This document shows, one piece after another, positions 7,009 to 10,882 of a stretch of 10,882 bases of DNA. The position numbers and the translations under genes were made by a program. This DNA comes from Burkholderiales bacterium (GTDB taxonomy: Bacteria; Pseudomonadota; Gammaproteobacteria; Burkholderiales; Burkholderiaceae). The stretch spans positions 1-10,882 of the forward strand of contig CANFNO010000044.1 in assembly GCA_947447845.1 (NCBI GenBank), given 5' to 3'. The notes beneath the pieces are model-generated. The model was given only the letters and a program-made list of their open reading frames with translations. It searched no databases and was not told the DNA's origin. The stretch's first letter is position 1. The number at the start of each line of letters is the position of its first letter.

Positions 7009-9288
7009 ATGGAGCAGACGCAACGCCGATGGCCCCTGCACGCAGGGTTGTTGTCCATTTGGTTTGTTGCGTCTTTTGGTCTTGTCTTCTTTGCCCGCGA
7101 TCTGCAGATGCAGGTTGCGGGCTGGCCAGTATCTTTTTGGTTCGCGGCCCAAGGTGCTTTGCTGGTATTTGTGGCTATCGTGGTGTTTTTTGCGTGGGCA
7201 GCGAACCGGCGAGAAGGCTCCGATGCTGACTTTGATCAGCGAACCTTTAAATCTCACACCCGGAGATATCACCGGCGCTTTGTGGGCATGGTCATCGGTA
7301 TTTTGATGTTCATTTTTGTCCTGGCAATGGCTGAACGCTGGGGCATGCACAAGGCCTGGATAGCCGGCATCTTCTTGACCGCTACGCTGGTTGTGTACTC
7401 AGCTATCGGCGTTTATGGACGAACCTCGGATGCGGCCGAATACTACGTAGCCGGACGCCGTATTCCTGGTCTTTACAACGGCATGGCCACTGCAGCCGAT
7501 TGGATGAGCGCTGCGTCTTTCATAAGTTTGGCTGGTGGTCTGTACTTGCAGGGCTTCTCGGGTTCGGGCGGACAGCCGGGCGGTTTGGCCTACATCATGG
7601 GCTGGACCGGGGGGTTTTGTCTGGTAGCGCTGCTGGTTGCACCTTACTTGCGGCGAATGGACCTCTACACGGTGCCCGATTACTTTGCCCGGCGCTATGG
7701 TGGACGTTGGCCGCGCATGATCGCAGCGCTCGCGGCGGTCGTGGTTTCCTTTACCTATGTGGTGGCGCAGATTTATGGCGTTGGGCTGATTACTTCGCGC
7801 ATCACCGGAGTGCATTTTGAAATCGGGATACTTCTGGGGTTGGGCGGCGTTCTGGTGTGCTCCTTTTTGGGTGGCATGCGTGCTGTGACCTGGACCCAGG
7901 CGGTGCAGTACTGGGTAATGATTCTTGCGTTCCTCATTCCGGTGTCCTGGCTTGCCTATAAACAGGTGGACAACCCATTGGCACCATTTGCCTACGGTCA
8001 GCAACTGCAAAAGATTGCCGTGATGGAAAAGGCGTTGATGGATTCGCCGGTCGAAAAGTCGGTAATTGCCGAATACGCTTTGCGCGCTAATGCACTTGAC
8101 CGAAAGTTGCTAAACGTTGAACAGTCTCTTCAATTCGAGAGGCAGGAACTGCGCTCCAAACTCAATGCTATGGGTACTAAGGCCGACGATGAAGTTGCCA
8201 ATCGATTGCGCAGAGAGTTGGCAGCATTGCCTCGCGATGTGGCGATTGCGCGTGAGCGATGGTCGCAAATGGCAGAGGACTACCGAGAGCGTGCCAAGCC
8301 CTTGGCTGGCTTGGCTCCGCACAGCCTGCCTTTCGAAGGTAACCCTTCAGGCAGTGCAGAAGAGGCTCAGAACTTTCAGACGTCGCGGCTTAATTTTCTG
8401 GCGCTGATGTTTTGTCTGATGGTTGGAACTGCCGGGTTACCGCATTTGTTGACACGCTACTACACCACGTCCACCGTTGCGCAGACACGTAGTTCAGTGG
8501 CATGGTCGCTTGTGTTTATCGCGCTACTTTACGTCTCTGCGCCCGCATTGGCAGTTCTGGTGAAGTACGAGGTTATGGCGCATTTGGTTGGACAGCCTTT
8601 TGACGCGCTTCCGACCTGGATGGCGCAATGGTCGCATGACCCCTCGCTGCTGAACTTTTCTGATGTGAATGGCGATGGCATTTTGCAGTTCGCGGAGCTC
8701 AAGATAGGACCCGACTTGGTCATGCTGGCTTCGCCGGAGATCAGTGGCTTGCCTTATGTGGTTTCTGTATTGGTGGCAGCAGGTGGGCTGGCGGCTGCCT
8801 TGTCAACGGCGGATGGGCTGTTACTAACGATCGGCAATGCGCTTGCTCACGACGTGTACTTTGAGGGTGACAGCAGCAAGGCGCAATCTATGCGTCGCGT
8901 CATGTGGTCGAAATTTGCGTTGCTGGTGGTTGCATTGATGGCTGCCTATGTCGCGGCGCAGCGTCCCGCGGGCATTCTCTATCTGGTGGCCGCGTCCTTT
9001 TCGCTGGCCGGTGCGGCCTTTGTACCAGCCATGGTTTTGGGCATCTTTTGGTCAGGCGCTACACGTGTAGGTGCAATTGGAGGCATGCTCACTGGCTTGG
9101 CTGTGACCTCCTACTACCTTGTGATCAATCAAGCCGGTGTGCGTCAAGCTCTGGGCTTGGTGGGTAGTGGCCTTTGGTTGGGTATCCAGCCGGTATCTGC
9201 TGGCATTTTTGGGGTGTCCGCAGGTCTTGCTGCCACCGTGCTGCTCAGTCTGGTTTCAAATCCTGAGCCAAGTCCATCCGCAACCTAA
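7009..9288 (+). CDS. VC_2705-type sodium/solute symporter with fused DUF4212-like N-terminus
   Basis: This is a 759-aa inner-membrane Na+-coupled transporter of the solute:sodium symporter family. Residues 1-67 hold two hydrophobic helices (about 12-30 and 43-64) that resemble DUF4212, the small subunit usually encoded as a separate gene before the large one. The transporter core begins near 90, with YYVAGRRIPGLYNGMATAADWMSAASF across 145-171, typical of the ActP/VC_2705 branch, and the Na+-site-like helix GGLAAALSTADGLLLTIGNAL across 592-612. A hydrophilic, charged and probably helical insert covers about 322-458. Residues 552-563 (DVNGDGILQFAE) are a perfect EF-hand calcium loop. The C-terminal helices run from about 633 to 748. 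The ATG is 5 bases after the ppsA stop with no clear Shine-Dalgarno sequence, suggesting cotranscription and translational coupling. The substrate is unknown; a short monocarboxylate is inferred from the subfamily and from ppsA. Confidence 0.88.
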   Translation: MEQTQRRWPLHAGLLSIWFVASFGLVFFARDLQMQVAGWPVSFWFAAQGALLVFVAIVVFFAWAANRREGSDADFDQRTFKSHTRRYHRRFVGMVIGILMFIFVLAMAERWGMHKAWIAGIFLTATLVVYSAIGVYGRTSDAAEYYVAGRRIPGLYNGMATAADWMSAASFISLAGGLYLQGFSGSGGQPGGLAYIMGWTGGFCLVALLVAPYLRRMDLYTVPDYFARRYGGRWPRMIAALAAVVVSFTYVVAQIYGVGLITSRITGVHFEIGILLGLGGVLVCSFLGGMRAVTWTQAVQYWVMILAFLIPVSWLAYKQVDNPLAPFAYGQQLQKIAVMEKALMDSPVEKSVIAEYALRANALDRKLLNVEQSLQFERQELRSKLNAMGTKADDEVANRLRRELAALPRDVAIARERWSQMAEDYRERAKPLAGLAPHSLPFEGNPSGSAEEAQNFQTSRLNFLALMFCLMVGTAGLPHLLTRYYTTSTVAQTRSSVAWSLVFIALLYVSAPALAVLVKYEVMAHLVGQPFDALPTWMAQWSHDPSLLNFSDVNGDGILQFAELKIGPDLVMLASPEISGLPYVVSVLVAAGGLAAALSTADGLLLTIGNALAHDVYFEGDSSKAQSMRRVMWSKFALLVVALMAAYVAAQRPAGILYLVAASFSLAGAAFVPAMVLGIFWSGATRVGAIGGMLTGLAVTSYYLVINQAGVRQALGLVGSGLWLGIQPVSAGIFGVSAGLAATVLLSLVSNPEPSPSAT

Positions 9289-9294
9289 GGTTGC
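9280..9294 (+). other. short hairpin centred on the symporter stop codon
   Basis: GCAACC (9280-9285), TAA stop (9286-9288), GGTTGC (9289-9294): a 6-bp perfect dyad whose loop is exactly the stop codon. No U-tract follows, so it is not an intrinsic terminator by itself. Its right arm overlaps a TTGCAA upstream of the rpsF -10 element. It may be chance. Confidence 0.35.
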
Positions 9295-9309
9295 AAATCA
9301 CGTTTGGGC

Positions 9310-9315
9310 TATAAT
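9310..9315 (+). promoter_or_regulatory. -10 element of the rpsF operon promoter
   Basis: A perfect TATAAT lies 101 bases before the rpsF ATG in the gap after the symporter gene, within GGGCTATAATC, a context I recall as common in Burkholderiales promoters. The -35 is unclear: TTGCAA at 9291-9296 is only 13 bases upstream, and nothing better sits at 16-18. A ribosomal-protein operon is expected to have a strong promoter here. The transcript would start near 9322 and have a leader of about 95 bases. Confidence 0.65.
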
Positions 9316-9330
9316 CATGGGCTTCGCCTT

Positions 9331-9365
9331 GCTGCACCCTGTTTAGACGCCGGGGGCAGCTTTTT
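9331..9365 (+). terminator. terminator-like hairpin in the rpsF leader (possible attenuator)
   Basis: GCTGC (9331-9335) pairs with GCAGC (9356-9360), then after one A/G mismatch CCC (9337-9339) pairs with GGG (9352-9354), with a 12-base loop. TTTTT (9361-9365) follows at once. It could terminate read-through from ppsA-symporter, but it lies downstream of the TATAAT and so must also be crossed by rpsF transcripts. CCGGG (9350-9354) can instead pair with CCCGG (9371-9375), which would break the upper stem. S6:S18-binding leaders are known upstream of rpsF in many bacteria; whether this is one cannot be settled by eye. Confidence 0.6.
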
Positions 9366-9416
9366 CTTAACCCGGATTGAATCAAAAGATTTCGGGGACA
9401 TCCACAAGGAGTATCA

Positions 9417-9788
9417 ATGCGTCATTATGAAATCATCCTCATGATCCACCCGGATCAGAGCGAACAAGTTCCTGCAATGCTGGAGCGTTACAAGGGCATG
9501 ATCACCGCTGGCGGTGGCAAGGTGCACCGTGTTGAAGACTGGGGCCGTCGTCAGATGGTTTACATGATCAACAAGTTGGCCAAGTCCCACTACCTGTGCA
9601 TCAACATCGAAGCCGATCAGGCCGTGATGGCTGAACTCGAACACGCGTTCAAGTTCAACGATGCAGTGCTGCGTCACCTGACGGTTCTGAAGAAGAAGGC
9701 TGACACCGGTCCTTCTTCCATGATGAAAACCGTTGAGCGTGAAGACGCGCGCAAGGCCCAACAGGCCGAGTACCAACAACAAGCCTGA
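9417..9788 (+). CDS. rpsF: 30S ribosomal protein S6
   Basis: This 123-aa protein binds 16S rRNA as a heterodimer with S18 in the platform of the 30S subunit. It begins [19 protein letters not shown], and the family motifs [19 protein letters not shown] (36-54) and HYLCINIEA (58-66) follow, with [10 protein letters not shown] at 85-94. The C-terminal 25 residues are a charged, Gln-rich tail. AAGGAG 7 bases before the ATG gives a strong ribosome binding site. It is the first gene of rpsF-priB-rpsR-rplI, and its own leader (9316-9416) is structured. The order places S6 and S18 in one transcript. Confidence 0.98.
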   Translation: MRHYEIILMIHPDQSEQVPAMLERYKGMITAGGGKVHRVEDWGRRQMVYMINKLAKSHYLCINIEADQAVMAELEHAFKFNDAVLRHLTVLKKKADTGPSSMMKTVEREDARKAQQAEYQQQA

Positions 9789-9811
9789 GTTTGAAGATCT
9801 GATTTCCCAAT

Positions 9812-9816
9812 AGGAG
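9812..9816 (+). promoter_or_regulatory. AGGAG before priB, overlapping its GTG start
   Basis: AGGAG at 9812-9816 shares its last G with the GTG at 9816-9818, the only standard start codon between the in-frame TGA at 9792-9794 and the conserved LELTA segment. Normal spacing would place the start at about 9822, where the codon is TCC. The ribosome binding site therefore does not agree with any normal start codon. Confidence 0.5.
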
Positions 9817-10109
9817 TGCAATCCAATTCACTGGAACTGACAGCCTGTATCGCAGAGGTGGAAGCCATGCGTTACACACCGGCAGGAATACCGGCCCTGA
9901 ACTGCAAACTTGAACACGAGTCGCAAATTCAGGAAGCCGGCGAAGTTAGAACCGTGAAAATGGTCATCAAGGCAGTTGCCTTTGGATCCCAGGCTGAAAG
10001 GCTCGCCAAGCAGGCGGTCGGTAGCAAGTGGAATTTCAAGGGTTTTCTTGCCAATGCACGTCAAGGAAAGTCGATCGTTTTTCATATTCAAGATTTTTTG
10101 CAAGACTAA
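9816..10109 (+). CDS. priB: primosomal replication protein N (PriB)
   Basis: PriB is a small dimeric OB-fold protein that binds single-stranded DNA and, with PriA and DnaT or an equivalent, helps reload the replicative helicase at stalled forks. The 97-aa product has the betaproteobacterial PriB pattern: LELTACIAEVEAMRYTPAGIPALNCKLEHES (6-36), MVIKAVAFG (49-57) and FKGFLANARQGKSIVFHIQDF (72-92). Its position between rpsF and rpsR is itself diagnostic. The GTG start is chosen because an in-frame TGA lies at 9792 and no other standard start precedes LELTA; it adds one residue relative to the E. coli alignment (MTNRL against VQSNSL). The GTG overlaps the AGGAG sequence, so initiation is unusual. 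Downstream, 16 bases separate it from rpsR. Confidence 0.9.
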   Translation: MQSNSLELTACIAEVEAMRYTPAGIPALNCKLEHESQIQEAGEVRTVKMVIKAVAFGSQAERLAKQAVGSKWNFKGFLANARQGKSIVFHIQDFLQD

Positions 10110-10125
10110 TTTTTAGGAGTCCATC

Positions 10126-10407
10126 ATGCCCGGACCAAAACGTTTCAATAAAGACAAGCGCCCCAAGCGCAATACACAGTCACTGTTGTTCAAGCGCAAG
10201 CGCTTTTGCCGCTTTACCGTGACAGGCGTCGAAGAGATCGACTACAAAGATATCGATACCCTGCGTGACTTCATTGCTGAAAACGGCAAGATCATTCCCG
10301 CACGCCTGACCGGCACCCGCGCAATTTTCCAGCGCCAACTCAACACCGCTATCAAGCGCGCACGTTTCCTTGCGTTGCTGCCTTATAGCGATCAGCACAA
10401 GATCTAA
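10126..10407 (+). CDS. rpsR: 30S ribosomal protein S18
   Basis: This 93-aa basic protein pairs with S6 on the 16S rRNA platform. It has a Lys/Arg-rich N-terminus ([13 protein letters not shown], 4-16), then RKRFCRFT (24-31), [24 protein letters not shown] (40-63) and [20 protein letters not shown] (68-87), all typical. The ATG has TAGGAG 8 bases upstream. The N-terminal extension is a little longer than the 75-aa E. coli protein, as is usual in Burkholderiales. The stop codon TAA is part of the ribosome binding site of rplI. Confidence 0.98.
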   Translation: MPGPKRFNKDKRPKRNTQSLLFKRKRFCRFTVTGVEEIDYKDIDTLRDFIAENGKIIPARLTGTRAIFQRQLNTAIKRARFLALLPYSDQHKI

Positions 10408-10420
10408 GGAGACTGACCCC

Positions 10421-10873
10421 ATGCAAATCATTCTGCTCGACAAGGTCGTGAACCTCGGTAACTTGGGCGAAATCGTCCGTGTGAAAGATGGTTACGCACG
10501 TAACTTCCTTATCCCTTCCGGTCGCGCACGCCGTGCTACTGAATCTGCCAAGGCAGAATTCGAAGCCCGCCGCGCTGAACTGGAAAAAGTTGCAGCAGCC
10601 AAGTTGGCTGAGTCCCAATCTCTGGGTGAAAAGCTTGGTGGTACAACCATCAAGTTGACCCAGAAGGCCGGTGTGGATGGCCGTTTGTTCGGTTCTGTGA
10701 CGAACTCTGACATCGCTGAAGAACTGGCCAAGAGCGGTTACAAAGTTGCCAAGTCGCACGTGCGCATGCCCAATGGCCCGATCAAGGTCGTTGGCGACAG
10801 CACAGTAAGCGTTGCTCTGCACACTGACGTGGTGGTTGAGATCACCGTTTCCGTGTACGGCGAAACAGCTTAA
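10421..10873 (+). CDS. rplI: 50S ribosomal protein L9
   Basis: This 150-aa protein binds 23S rRNA near the base of the L1 stalk and helps hold the reading frame. The N-terminal RNA-binding domain has [19 protein letters not shown] and then [16 protein letters not shown] long charged connecting helix covers about 40-75, and the C-terminal domain contains [21 protein letters not shown] (82-102) and [15 protein letters not shown] (131-145). Length is the same as E. coli L9 within a residue or so. The start at 10421 is preferred over an in-frame codon at 10370 because AAGGAG lies upstream (about 9 bases) and the protein then matches the family N-terminus; the longer form would overlap rpsR. It is the last complete gene; nine bases remain after its stop. 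A dnaB gene often follows in related genomes but is outside the window. Confidence 0.98.
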   Translation: MQIILLDKVVNLGNLGEIVRVKDGYARNFLIPSGRARRATESAKAEFEARRAELEKVAAAKLAESQSLGEKLGGTTIKLTQKAGVDGRLFGSVTNSDIAEELAKSGYKVAKSHVRMPNGPIKVVGDSTVSVALHTDVVVEITVSVYGETA

Positions 10874-10882
10874 TTGCATCCA

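Noticed and set aside
7399..8010. 203-aa open frame on the minus strand opposite the symporter
   Set aside because: Polar, His/Gln/Thr-rich mirror of transmembrane helices; no supporting signal.
9291..9315. TTGCAA plus TATAAT as a complete standard promoter
   Set aside because: The spacer is only 13 bases, too short for a normal sigma-70 promoter. Only the TATAAT was kept as a -10 element.
1..10882. A new defence, mobile or biosynthetic system in the window
   Set aside because: All recognised genes are housekeeping or common transport and metabolism genes, with no sign of horizontal transfer such as integrases, transposases, tRNA junctions, direct repeats or a sharp change in composition.

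Overview
The window looks like ordinary core chromosome of a betaproteobacterium in the order Burkholderiales, most likely Comamonadaceae (Rhodoferax/Polaromonas-like). The reasons are the rpsF-priB-rpsR-rplI ribosomal operon with a betaproteobacterial-type short PriB, the RlmD with a C-x9-C-x2-C cluster, the facing ppsR/ppsA pair, and a GC-rich intergenic repeat at 121-197 of a kind I recall from Comamonadaceae intergenic spacers. The assignment rests on recalled resemblance, not on a search. No phage, transposon, CRISPR array, tRNA or rRNA is visible. Genes are tightly packed and the longest gap between coding regions is 179 bases.

Layout. 1-116: C-terminal end of a membrane protein, probably CobD/CbiB-like. 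121-197: REP-like palindromic repeat. 225-1700 (+): rlmD, 23S rRNA m5U1939 methyltransferase. 1776-2180 (-): small lipoprotein, convergent with rlmD, with a 9-bp perfect hairpin over its stop codon. 2259-2283 (-): strong intrinsic terminator. 2305-3000 (-): seven-helix Bax-inhibitor-1/YccA protein. 3180-3587 (+): GlcG/HbpS-like (DUF336) protein, divergent from it. 3625-4446 (-): ppsR. 4613-7003 (+): ppsA. 7009-9288 (+): sodium/solute symporter of the VC_2705 type with a fused small-subunit-like N-terminus, 5 bases after ppsA. 9310-9416: promoter and structured leader of the ribosomal operon. 9417-10873 (+): rpsF, priB, rpsR, rplI.

How the genes fit together. PpsA makes PEP from pyruvate for gluconeogenesis. 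PpsR switches PpsA off and on by phosphorylating a Thr next to its catalytic His, and both the PpsR P-loop and the PpsA Thr424/His426 pair are intact here. The symporter follows ppsA so closely that the two are almost certainly cotranscribed, so uptake of a short carboxylate such as pyruvate, lactate or acetate is a reasonable but unproven guess. The final block is the conserved S6-PriB-S18-L9 operon, whose leader carries a terminator-like hairpin that may be an S6:S18 autoregulatory element.

I see no convincing new multi-gene system. The points most worth a second look are the fused symporter with its 137-residue hydrophilic insert and a perfect EF-hand loop, the rpsF leader, the odd priB start, and the possibly leaderless ppsR.
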